From the NCBI GenBank assembly GCA_002385815.1, contig DGEE01000074.1, positions 1-12,888 on the forward strand: 12,888 nucleotides of DNA, read 5' to 3'. Shown piece by piece: positions 6,587 through 12,888 of the stretch (position 1 is its first letter; every line of letters starts with the position of its first letter). The notes below the pieces were generated by a model that was given only the letters and a program-made list of their open reading frames with translations, ran no database searches and had not been told where the DNA came from. The translations under genes were made by a program, and so were the position numbers. This DNA is from Hungateiclostridiaceae bacterium UBA3934 (GTDB taxonomy: Bacteria > Bacillota > Clostridia > Acetivibrionales > DTU013).

Positions 6587-8551
6587 ATGGAAGAAGTAAA
6601 TCTTGCTGCAAAATCACTGGAGGATTTGCAGTACATAGCGAAGATGATGGGTCTGAGGAAAATCGCGACATATGAGAAAGACGAGTTGATCGAAAGGATT
6701 CTGAAGGCTGCAAAGCGCAGGGCAAAACAGGCCGCGGCGGCAGAGGCCGGGAAGGGTAAGGAAAGCGATGCGGAGCAGGCAGCTAAACCCAGGAGAGGTC
6801 GAAAGCCCAAAAAGGCTGATATAGGCGATACGGAAGATGCGGCCGGGGATGATGCAGCCCAGGCAGGCAGCGAGGCTGGTGAAGCAACCGTCGAAGCGGG
6901 TGGAGCCGGCCAGGAATCAAAAGCTGAACCGGGCAAGGAGGCTGCTGACAAGCAGGAAGAGACCGTGTCAGCTGACAAGGATGACGAAGCCGCCAAAGCC
7001 GCTTCTGAAGAGCCGGTGGTGAAAAGACCAAGAAGGGGCAGGCCGAGAAAAGTGGACAAAGAGGCAGAAAAGAAAGCCGAAGAGGCAGCAGAGGCCACCC
7101 GGAAGGATACCGGCAAAGAAAAGGAGATCCAGGCTGCCGACGCGGAACCGGAGGATGCAGCAGCTCAGAAAACCGAAGCGGAAAACCAGGCTGAAAAGGC
7201 TGACACCGGAGAGAAGGAACCTGCAAGGACAAAGAAGGCTGATGAGGCCGGGGGATCAGAAACGGCTGACTCATCCGCACAGGATAAGCAGGCCGGGCCG
7301 GCCGGATCTGAAAGTACTGACGGCAGCAAAGCGCCTGCAGAGGCAAAGGAAGAGGAAAGGCCATCATACAGTCCGCAGCCTAGAAGAGAGTGGAACGGGC
7401 AGGACAGACACAACGGCCTTGAGAAAATAGAGAGCGACGATCCCGTCGAAGGCGTTCTGGAGGTACTGCCTGACGGATACGGCTTCCTCAGGAGCGACAA
7501 CTTCCTGTCAGGCACAAGAGATGTCTATGTATCCCCTTCACAGATCAGGAGATTTGGACTCAAGACAGGCGACAAGATAAAAGGGAAGGGAAGGATCCCG
7601 AAGGAAGGCGAGAAGTTCCAGGCACTGCTCTATGTGCAGACAGTAAATGGCGATTCGCCGGAGGTCGCTGCCAGAAGGGCTCCTTTTGAGCATTTGACTC
7701 CGATATTCCCCAATCAGCGCATAACTCTCGAGACAGATCCGAGGGAACTGTCGACAAGGCTTATTGACCTGATTGCCCCGATAGGAAGAGGACAGAGGGG
7801 AATGATCGTATCTCCCCCCAAAGCAGGCAAAACCATACTTCTCAAGAAGATCGCCAATGCAATTACAAAAAATTATCCTGAGATAGAGCTGATAGTGCTG
7901 CTCATAGACGAAAGACCGGAAGAAGTCACGGATATGCAGCGCTCCATAAAGGGAGAGATCATATACTCCACATTCGACAAGGTCCCGGAACATCATATAA
8001 AGGTCGCTGAAATGGTGCTTGAAAGGGCCCAGAGACTGGTCGAGCACAAAAAGGACGTCGTGATCCTGCTTGACAGCATAACAAGGCTGGCCAGGGCTTA
8101 CAACCTCACGATACCCCCTACAGGCAGGACACTTTCAGGAGGCCTCGATCCGGGTGCTCTCCACAGCCCCAAGAGATTTTTCGGTTCGGCACGTAATATA
8201 GAGTTTGGCGGCAGTCTCACGATCATAGCAACTGCATTGATAGAGACCGGCAGCCGTATGGACGATGTCATATATGAGGAGTTCAAGGGCACGGGCAACA
8301 TGGAGATACACCTTGACAGGAAGCTCTCTGAGAAGAGGATATTCCCCGCCATCGACATCAACAGGTCGGGCACCAGGAGAGAGGACCTGCTGCTCAACCA
8401 GAAGGAGATGGAAAGCATTTGGGCTATCAGGAAGGCCATGAGCAATCTCGGTCCTGCAGACGTAACTGAAATGATCCTCAACAAGCTGATACAGACCAAG
8501 ACAAATGAGGAATTCGTCAACAGCATCAATAAGGCGTTTATAGACAAATGA
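6587..8551 (+). CDS. rho: Transcription termination factor Rho with large N-terminal insertion
   Basis: 654-aa hexameric RNA-dependent ATPase/translocase that ends transcription; well above the ~420-430 aa of E. coli or B. subtilis Rho. Order: Rho_N (SAP-like) helical domain (~4-45); a charged Ala/Glu/Lys/Asp-rich insertion (~46-280) that looks disordered; cold-shock-type primary RNA-binding domain (~284-355) with GYGFLR (297-302); then the ATPase core. The core has P-loop SPPKAGKT (409-416, K415), Walker B VVILLD (491-496, D496), a secondary RNA-binding Q/R-loop region including GGLDPGALHSPKRFFGSAR, and NRSGTRREDLLL near the end. The insertion carries two basic AT-hook-like motifs, PRRGRKPKK (68-76) and RPRRGRPRK (147-155). 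AGGTG at 6578-6582 precedes ATG 6587. The core motifs are intact, so a working Rho is expected. Likely transcribed from the promoter at 6354-6383. Confidence 0.98.
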   Translation: MEEVNLAAKSLEDLQYIAKMMGLRKIATYEKDELIERILKAAKRRAKQAAAAEAGKGKESDAEQAAKPRRGRKPKKADIGDTEDAAGDDAAQAGSEAGEATVEAGGAGQESKAEPGKEAADKQEETVSADKDDEAAKAASEEPVVKRPRRGRPRKVDKEAEKKAEEAAEATRKDTGKEKEIQAADAEPEDAAAQKTEAENQAEKADTGEKEPARTKKADEAGGSETADSSAQDKQAGPAGSESTDGSKAPAEAKEEERPSYSPQPRREWNGQDRHNGLEKIESDDPVEGVLEVLPDGYGFLRSDNFLSGTRDVYVSPSQIRRFGLKTGDKIKGKGRIPKEGEKFQALLYVQTVNGDSPEVAARRAPFEHLTPIFPNQRITLETDPRELSTRLIDLIAPIGRGQRGMIVSPPKAGKTILLKKIANAITKNYPEIELIVLLIDERPEEVTDMQRSIKGEIIYSTFDKVPEHHIKVAEMVLERAQRLVEHKKDVVILLDSITRLARAYNLTIPPTGRTLSGGLDPGALHSPKRFFGSARNIEFGGSLTIIATALIETGSRMDDVIYEEFKGTGNMEIHLDRKLSEKRIFPAIDINRSGTRREDLLLNQKEMESIWAIRKAMSNLGPADVTEMILNKLIQTKTNEEFVNSINKAFIDK

Positions 8552-8658
8552 GCCAAATTGAGAAGTTGAATCATACAATCAGGGACTTGAGTTGGAAACA
8601 GCTTTTGACTAATATAGTACCTGAGCAAGCGGGATATCACAAATGTGGCAAATAGGAC

Positions 8659-8687
8659 TTGCTAAACACAGCTTTATGTGTTAGAAT
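8659..8687 (+). promoter_or_regulatory. Candidate promoter for rpmE with an inverted repeat in the spacer
   Basis: TTGCTA (8659-8664), a 17-nt spacer, and TAGAAT (8682-8687) with a TGn extension (8679-8681). The predicted start near 8694 gives a leader of about 65 nt. CTAAACACA (8662-8670) pairs with TGTGTTAG (8677-8684) apart from one bulged A, with a 6-nt loop, and T-rich sequence follows. It could instead act as a weak rho terminator or as an operator. I see no other structure in the 207-bp gap between rho and rpmE. Confidence 0.45.
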
Positions 8688-8758
8688 ACTTTTTGTTTGT
8701 TGAGTGAGCAAAATGGCAAAAACTATTTTGCAGCAGGACGAAGGAAGGTGAAACCACG

Positions 8759-8968
8759 ATGAAAGAAAGCATTCAGCCGAAATATGGAGAAGCAGTTTTG
8801 AAGTGTGCATGCGGCGAAACCTTTGTTACAGGTTCCGTAAAAAAAGAACTGCATGTTGAGATATGCTCAAAGTGTCATCCGTTCTTTACAGGAAAGCAGA
8901 AGCTCGTAGACACCGGCGGACGTGTTGAGAAGTTCAAGAAAAAATACGGTATCGAAGACAACGAATAA
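8759..8968 (+). CDS. rpmE: 50S ribosomal protein L31, zinc-binding (C+) form
   Basis: 69 aa, normal length for L31. It keeps the zinc ligands C16-x-C18 and C36-x2-C39, so it is the zinc-containing paralogue rather than the Cys-less form made under zinc starvation. Other family features are the N-terminal IQPKYGEAVLKCACG, the HVEICSKCHPFFTGKQ core and the basic RVEKFKKKYG tail. It forms part of the bridge between ribosomal subunits. AAGGAAGGTG (8741-8750) precedes ATG 8759 by 8 nt. The gene lies between rho and the DUF1385 gene, with its own promoter candidate upstream and a hairpin terminator downstream, so it can be expressed as a single gene. Confidence 0.97.
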   Translation: MKESIQPKYGEAVLKCACGETFVTGSVKKELHVEICSKCHPFFTGKQKLVDTGGRVEKFKKKYGIEDNE

Positions 8969-9015
8969 GAACAGAGGCATATTTCAGGTTTACATGATCG
9001 GACAACAAATGATGT

Positions 9016-9044
9016 TTGAAATAGAGGTACAAAAGTGCTAAACT
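9016..9044 (+). promoter_or_regulatory. Candidate promoter for DUF1385–prmC, abutting the rpmE terminator
   Basis: TTGAAA (9016-9021, 5/6), a 17-nt spacer, and TGCTAAACT (9036-9044), a 4/6 -10 with TGn extension. The -10 touches the first base of the terminator stem at 9045, so transcripts would start near 9051, inside the left arm. A transcript starting there cannot form the full hairpin and would escape termination. Confidence 0.4.
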
Positions 9045-9081
9045 AAGGCTGAACATACAGTTCAGTCTTTATTTTTATTTT
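9045..9081 (+). terminator. Rho-independent terminator after rpmE
   Basis: Stem AAGGCTGAAC (9045-9054) pairs with GTTCAGTCTT (9060-9069): ten pairs including one G·U, around a 5-nt loop ATACA. The T-rich run TATTTTTATTTT (9070-9081) follows. It ends the rpmE transcript 24 nt before the DUF1385 start codon. Confidence 0.8.
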
Positions 9082-9104
9082 GGGCGGAGGAGATCACATA
9101 TATC

Positions 9105-10031
9105 ATGAAAAAAACTAATATAGGCGGCCAGGCTCTTATCGAGGGATTGCTGATGATGGGGCCGGAAAATATCGCCATAGCAGTACGCAAGCCGGACGGC
9201 GAGATAGTGCTGGATAAAAAGCCCGTGCCCCGGAAAACCAAATTGGCCAGTATACCCTTCATTCGGGGATCGGTCAGGCTTTTCAGGCAGATGGTCACAG
9301 GCGTGAAAGCACTTATGTACTCCGCAGAATTTGCTGAACTGGAGGATGAAAGCGAAAAGAAGTCGTCGAAATTCGATGCATTCATAGAGAGACTTTTCCA
9401 GGGGAAGGGTAAGGATGCTGTCATATATGCGACCGTAATCATTTCACTTGCCATGAGCATTGGCCTGTTCATACTACTGCCCAACTTTCTGGCAAGCCTG
9501 CTCAATATCACGAGAGAGGGCTCCGGAGTGATACTGAAGAACCTGTTTGAAGGGCTCATAAGGATACTCATATTCTTTGGTTACATTTTTCTCGCGACTC
9601 TGCTGGACGATATCAAAAGAGTCTGGCAGTACCATGGAGCAGAGCATAAGACTATCCACTGCTATGAGCACGGGGAAGAGCTCACAGTGGAAAATGTGAG
9701 GAAATATTCGACAAAGCATCCCCGCTGCGGGACATCATTCATGTTCCTGGTCATGATGATCAGTATAGTCATGTTTTCATTCCTCGGCTGGCATAGCCCT
9801 GTGGTCAATGCGCTGCTGAGGCTGCTGATGATCCCTGTGGTTGCCGGGATCGCTTACGAAGTGCTGAAGCTGGCCGGAAGACATACCGAATGGACGGCGA
9901 TGAAGATAGTGAGCGCACCGGGTTTGCTGCTGCAATATCTCACCACCAGAGAACCGGATGATGATCAGATAGAAGTGGCTATAACCGCAATGAAGAACGT
10001 CATTACAGACAACGACTCAGACAAATGGTAG
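9105..10031 (+). CDS. DUF1385 family multi-pass membrane protein (B. subtilis YqhQ-like)
   Basis: 308-aa integral membrane protein of unknown function. Family features: N-terminal GGQALIEGLLMMGP (7-20), YHGAEHK (176-182) with HCYE just after, and HPRCGTSF (205-212). Hydrophobic segments lie at ~105-133, 151-168, 211-229 and 237-256, so about four membrane spans. The conserved His/Glu/Cys residues lie in the loop between spans two and three. A charged stretch at ~76-104 precedes the first span. GGAGGAG (9086-9092) precedes ATG 9105 with long, 12-nt spacing. prmC follows after 38 nt with no terminator, so the two are probably co-transcribed, an association I recall from other Clostridia. The conserved HxxxEH-like residues hint at metal binding or catalysis, but no function is assigned here. 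Confidence 0.93.
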   Translation: MKKTNIGGQALIEGLLMMGPENIAIAVRKPDGEIVLDKKPVPRKTKLASIPFIRGSVRLFRQMVTGVKALMYSAEFAELEDESEKKSSKFDAFIERLFQGKGKDAVIYATVIISLAMSIGLFILLPNFLASLLNITREGSGVILKNLFEGLIRILIFFGYIFLATLLDDIKRVWQYHGAEHKTIHCYEHGEELTVENVRKYSTKHPRCGTSFMFLVMMISIVMFSFLGWHSPVVNALLRLLMIPVVAGIAYEVLKLAGRHTEWTAMKIVSAPGLLLQYLTTREPDDDQIEVAITAMKNVITDNDSDKW

Positions 10032-10069
10032 CATAGGTTGAAAATAAAGATCTGGCGTGGTAATTCGTT

Positions 10070-11008
10070 ATGACCTGCAGTGAAGCATACAGAAAAGGTA
10101 TTGATATCCTGAGGAACGCGGGGAATGATGCTCCGGCAAATGATGCCGGAGTTCTGCTTTGCTATGCCGCGGGATGCAGCAGGACATATTTGTATGCCCA
10201 TGGAGACAGTGTACTGGAGCAACATGCTGAGCGGCTCTATTTCGAACTGCTGAAAAAGCGGTCAGCTGGCTATCCGCTGCAGTATATCACAGGTGAACAG
10301 GAATTCATGTCGCTGGTCTTCGAGGTCACGCCTGATGTCCTGATACCCAGGCAGGAGACGGAGCTGCTGGTGGAAACCGTGATAGACCACTGCAGGCACA
10401 GGATCCCGGGTGGAGAAGGCGTGAATATGGGAGAGGAAGCTCAGACCAGTGGAAAAACGCAGGCAGGACAAGGACACAGTATAAAAATCCTTGACATGTG
10501 TACAGGTTCGGGCTGTATAGCCGTCAGTCTGGCGCGGTATCTGCCTGATTGTTTTGTTACGGCAGTTGACATAATGCCTGAGGCGCTGGAGGTCGCAGAA
10601 AGGAATGCAAAAAGGCACAGTGTATCCGGAAGGGTCAGCTTAATACAAAGTGACCTGTTCGCAAGTATTCCGGAGAAAAAGTATGATGTCATAGTGTCGA
10701 ATCCCCCATATATTAAATCGGAGGATATAGGTAAGCTCCAGCCCGAGGTGAAGTTCTTCGAACCGGCCGCGGCCCTGGATGGCGGCAGTGACGGCCTCAG
10801 TTTCTACAGGGAGTTGATCCGGAAGTCTCCTGGGTATCTGCATGCAGGAGGCATGCTGGCTTTCGAGACGGGATACGATCAGGCGCAGCTTGTGGCCGGA
10901 CTGATGACATCCGGCGGCAGGTTTTCTGACATCAGGATATACAAGGATCTGTCAGGGATCGACAGAGTCGTGACAGGATTCACTTCAGTTCAAGCAGCGC
11001 CATGGTGA
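10070..11008 (+). CDS. prmC: Peptide chain release factor N5-glutamine methyltransferase
   Basis: 312-aa SAM-dependent methyltransferase that methylates the Gln of the GGQ motif in release factors RF1/RF2, raising termination efficiency. An N-terminal helical substrate-binding domain (~1-75) leads into PLQYITGEQEFMSLVF (69-84) and DVLIPRQETELLVE (89-102). The SAM-binding motif is DMCTGSGCIAVSLA (142-155), and the catalytic NPPY (211-214) is intact. It is longer than E. coli PrmC (277 aa), partly from a Gly-rich insertion at ~111-137 between the PRxETE segment and motif I. An in-frame TAA at 10061-10063 makes ATG 10070 the first start; the ribosome binding site is weak (GGCGTGG, 10054-10060), suggesting coupling to the gene upstream. 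prfA, the usual neighbour, does not follow: a convergent phosphatase gene overlaps the last 29 nt. Confidence 0.96.
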   Translation: MTCSEAYRKGIDILRNAGNDAPANDAGVLLCYAAGCSRTYLYAHGDSVLEQHAERLYFELLKKRSAGYPLQYITGEQEFMSLVFEVTPDVLIPRQETELLVETVIDHCRHRIPGGEGVNMGEEAQTSGKTQAGQGHSIKILDMCTGSGCIAVSLARYLPDCFVTAVDIMPEALEVAERNAKRHSVSGRVSLIQSDLFASIPEKKYDVIVSNPPYIKSEDIGKLQPEVKFFEPAAALDGGSDGLSFYRELIRKSPGYLHAGGMLAFETGYDQAQLVAGLMTSGGRFSDIRIYKDLSGIDRVVTGFTSVQAAPW

Positions 11009-12104
11009 CATCGTCCTGAAGTTTTTCCAATGATCTGGCTCCTGCAAATTTGAAGGCGGACTCTTTTATGTCCCGCAGGATCTGTTCCGGTGTGGAACTG
11101 ATTTTCAGCAGTATTTCAAGGAGTCTGTCCTCTCCGAACTGCTCATTTGCTTCGTTTCTGATTTCGAGGATACCGTCAGTGTACATGAAGAATCTGTCGC
11201 CGGAGGACAGGTTGATGGTACCGTCTTTATATTCCGGCTTTTCGAGCCAGTTGCTGATAGGGATGCCGGGCAGTCTCAGAAGTTCGAATCTGTGCCTGCC
11301 ATACACTGCAGGTATGACGTTGAGACCTGCATTTGAGTAAAGCATGGTTTTGGCATCCAGATCGATTATCGAATAGAATATCGATATGTACATTTCTCTG
11401 TCCAGCTTGCTCTGGTTGAATTCATAATAAAGCTCCTCCAGAGCTTTTGCAGGGGAAAGGAGCTTCTTGTTGATAGTAGACCTCAGAAATACTGTCAGCA
11501 GCGAGGCTTGTGCCCCATGTCCCGAAACATCGGCGATATAGACGCCAAGACGCGAGTCATCGATGTAGAATATATCGACAAAGTCCCCTCCCAGCGATTC
11601 GCATGGCATATACACCATCGAAAAGTCCAGCCGGGGATCATCGGGGGGATCCGGGAGCAGACTTGTCTGCAGCTTCCTGGCCATTTCGACTTCACTTTTA
11701 AGCTTGTGATTTTGATCCTGCATCTCATGGTAGAGCTTTTTAAGCTGGGTTGTTTCCCTGAGTACTTCGACAGCAGCTATCACTTCGCCTGCAGAATTTC
11801 TCAGAGGCGATGACATCACAGAAAACGACCTGTCGCCTATGTACTCCTCTTTTTCCTGGGATTCGCCGTCAAAAACGGACTTCCTGGAGGTGCAGTTCAG
11901 GCAGGGCTCACTCCTGCCCAGTACTTCATAGCACTTTTTGCCCAGATGATGTACACCAAGACCCTCAGACATGGCCCTGTTCATATAGATCACATTGTGG
12001 TCCCTGTCTATGACCCGGACCCAGTCATACATTCCGTTCAGTATATCTTCTATGAATGGTCTGTTGGTTCTTAACGATTCCGTAATATCACCCCTGAATA
12101 ACAT
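10980..12104 (-). CDS. PAS domain–PP2C (SpoIIE/RsbU-type) serine phosphatase
   Basis: 374-aa soluble sensor phosphatase. A PAS domain spans ~17-118, with a CYEVLGRSEPCLNC segment (58-71) giving three clustered Cys (58, 68, 71), as in some PAS domains that may bind metal or sense redox. A short helical, probably coiled-coil linker (~118-147) ends in the ARKLQTSLLP motif usual for RsbU-type proteins. The PP2C domain (~150-374) keeps the metal-binding acids: GGDFVD (D174), DVSGHG (D192), YTDG (D310) and QDDVT (D364/D365). The family typically dephosphorylates an anti-sigma factor antagonist and so frees a sigma factor under stress or in sporulation; the target here is not encoded in the window. 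ATG 12104 has no Shine-Dalgarno, and the next ATG (codon 25) would cut into the PAS domain. The stop overlaps prmC tail-to-tail by 29 nt. Confidence 0.93.
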   Translation of the reverse strand: MLFRGDITESLRTNRPFIEDILNGMYDWVRVIDRDHNVIYMNRAMSEGLGVHHLGKKCYEVLGRSEPCLNCTSRKSVFDGESQEKEEYIGDRSFSVMSSPLRNSAGEVIAAVEVLRETTQLKKLYHEMQDQNHKLKSEVEMARKLQTSLLPDPPDDPRLDFSMVYMPCESLGGDFVDIFYIDDSRLGVYIADVSGHGAQASLLTVFLRSTINKKLLSPAKALEELYYEFNQSKLDREMYISIFYSIIDLDAKTMLYSNAGLNVIPAVYGRHRFELLRLPGIPISNWLEKPEYKDGTINLSSGDRFFMYTDGILEIRNEANEQFGEDRLLEILLKISSTPEQILRDIKESAFKFAGARSLEKLQDDVTMALLELK

Positions 12105-12111
12105 AATATCA

Positions 12112-12140
12112 AATATAAAAATCCATGTAAATCATGTAAG
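12112..12140 (-). promoter_or_regulatory. Candidate promoter for the phosphatase gene, implying a leaderless transcript
   Basis: Read on the minus strand: -35 CTTACA (12135-12140, 4/6), a 17-nt spacer, and -10 TATATT (12112-12117, 5/6). Only 7 nt separate the -10 from ATG 12104, so the RNA would start at or next to the start codon. This agrees with the absence of a ribosome binding site. The direct repeat CATGTAA overlaps the -35. Confidence 0.35.
12124..12139. repeat. Short direct repeat CATGTAA x2
   Basis: CATGTAA occurs at 12124-12130 and again at 12133-12139, a 9-bp period. It lies in the spacer and -35 of the phosphatase promoter candidate. It may be a regulator site or chance; two copies of 7 bp is weak evidence. 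Confidence 0.25.
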
Positions 12141-12206
12141 AGATCAAGGATAGAAAACAGTAATAAACATATGCGCGCTGGCAATAATATTTAGTAAAAA
12201 AGATGC

Positions 12207-12211
12207 AGGAG
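12207..12211 (+). promoter_or_regulatory. Ribosome binding site that sets the yyaC start
   Basis: AGGAG at 12207-12211 lies 6 nt before ATG 12218. The in-frame ATG at 12203 has only A-rich sequence ahead of it, and starting there would place the AGGAG inside the coding region. The 12218 start is therefore preferred. Confidence 0.75.
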
Positions 12212-12217
12212 TATCTG

Positions 12218-12838
12218 ATGCTGATAAGGACGGGGAAAAAACAGCAGTATATAAATGCCGCCAGTGCGGCTGCCTTCAAGCGGTTCACCGACGAACTGCA
12301 TGCCAGGATATTCAATGCGCTGGCTATGGGTGCAAGATCAGTGGTCTTTCTTTGTATAGGTACGGACCGGTCTACAGGAGACAGCCTCGGACCGCTGATA
12401 GGATATAAGATATCCGGTCTGAGCAACAGTTGTGTACATGTATACGGTACTCTTGAGAACCCTGTACATGCCAGAAACATCAATGAAGTCGTGAAAAGGA
12501 TGGAGGCGGATTGTCATAAGCCTTTTATCGTCGCCATAGACGCATGCCTTGGGAGCATGGAGCATGTGGGATATATCGGGGTGGGCGAAGGCCCCATCAA
12601 GCCCGGATCAGGAGTCAACAAGGAGCTTGCGCCCGTAGGCGATATGTTTGTGACCGGAATTGTCAACTTTGGCGGTTTCATGGATTTTTTGATTTTGCAG
12701 AACACAAGACTCCATGTGGTTATGAGGATGGCAGATCTCATAGCATCAGGCATCCGGTTCGTTGTGTGGAAGCTTGAAAAAAGCGGGATGCTGCTGCCGG
12801 AAAGTACCTGTGCCGAAGCCATGGAAAACGACCTGTAG
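12218..12838 (+). CDS. yyaC: YyaC-type sporulation protein (DUF1256, GPR-like protease fold)
   Basis: 206 aa from ATG 12218; an upstream ATG at 12203 would add five residues. Family motifs: IGTDRSTGDSLGP (47-59), YGTLENPVHARN (76-87), AIDACLG (106-112), GPIKPGSGVNKELAPVGD (125-142), TGIVNFGGFM (146-155) and LQNTRLHVVMRMAD (160-173). Acidic D50, D55 and D108 lie where related HybD/GPR-type peptidases hold catalytic or metal ligands, but an activity for YyaC is not established to my knowledge. The family is tied to endospore formers, so this gene is the best sign that the host sporulates. It is divergent from the phosphatase gene across 113 bp. I found no convincing sporulation-sigma promoter by eye. 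Confidence 0.93.
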   Translation: MLIRTGKKQQYINAASAAAFKRFTDELHARIFNALAMGARSVVFLCIGTDRSTGDSLGPLIGYKISGLSNSCVHVYGTLENPVHARNINEVVKRMEADCHKPFIVAIDACLGSMEHVGYIGVGEGPIKPGSGVNKELAPVGDMFVTGIVNFGGFMDFLILQNTRLHVVMRMADLIASGIRFVVWKLEKSGMLLPESTCAEAMENDL

Positions 12839-12888
12839 CCCACCTTCCGGATATACAGGGCATTTTGTGAGGTGATAACCGCAGCTGC
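12839..12888. other. 3' edge of the window, no confident feature
   Basis: Fifty bases follow the yyaC stop. I see no terminator hairpin. GAGGTGATA near 12869-12877 resembles a ribosome binding site or a GTG start for a gene beyond the window, but only about five codons would be visible, so no gene is called. Confidence 0.4.

Noticed and set aside
6559..7515. Long open frames on both strands over the rho N-terminal region
   Set aside because: The GC-rich, repetitive Ala/Glu/Lys codons of the rho insertion keep other frames open by composition. Their Ser/Ala/Pro-rich translations are shadows.
12203..12217. Upstream ATG for yyaC
   Set aside because: There is no ribosome binding site before it, while AGGAG at 12207-12211 is well placed for ATG 12218.

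Overview
The window looks like chromosomal DNA from an endospore-forming, low- to mid-GC member of the Clostridia. The evidence is a YyaC-type sporulation protein, the run rho – rpmE – DUF1385 – prmC that I recall from Clostridia, frequent AGG (Arg) and ATA (Ile) codons, and AGGAGG-like ribosome binding sites. No species can be named from sequence alone. Bases 1-96 are not genomic. They hold a degraded Illumina P5 adapter, an 8-nt index and a perfect Nextera transposon end, so the native sequence begins at 97.

Layout. (1) 97-4524: a divergent unit with the 3'-truncated gene of a cupin/AraC-type regulator on the minus strand, and two adjoining ABC exporter half-transporter genes on the plus strand. 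Their nucleotide-binding motifs are complementary, one degenerate and one canonical, as in heterodimeric multidrug exporters. The 146-bp intergenic region holds back-to-back promoter candidates, each with a palindrome over its -35. (2) 4488-5408: a DagK/YegS/BmrU-type lipid kinase gene, converging on and overlapping the exporter's 3' end. (3) 5633-6298: a cysteine-rich protein of unknown function with several zinc-ribbon-like Cys pairs. (4) 6354-11008: the information-processing block. It has a near-consensus promoter, a leader of about 200 nt with a possible 36-codon ORF, an unusually large Rho (654 aa, with a ~235-residue charged insertion carrying two AT-hook-like motifs), ribosomal protein L31 (zinc form), a DUF1385 membrane protein, and PrmC, the release-factor glutamine methyltransferase. 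(5) 10980-12104 (minus): a PAS–PP2C (SpoIIE/RsbU-type) phosphatase whose 3' end overlaps prmC. (6) 12218-12838: a yyaC-type spore protein gene, divergent from the phosphatase gene.

How the parts fit. Block 4 links transcription termination (Rho), the ribosome (L31) and translation termination (PrmC), with internal promoters before rpmE and the DUF1385 gene. Blocks 5 and 6 point to stress or sporulation signalling. Block 1 looks like a locally regulated efflux or export system. I see no phage, IS element, CRISPR array, tRNA or rRNA.

Nothing here is convincingly a wholly new system. The parts most worth following are the Rho insertion, the rho leader, the Cys-rich unknown protein, and the architecture of the divergent araC/ABC promoter region.
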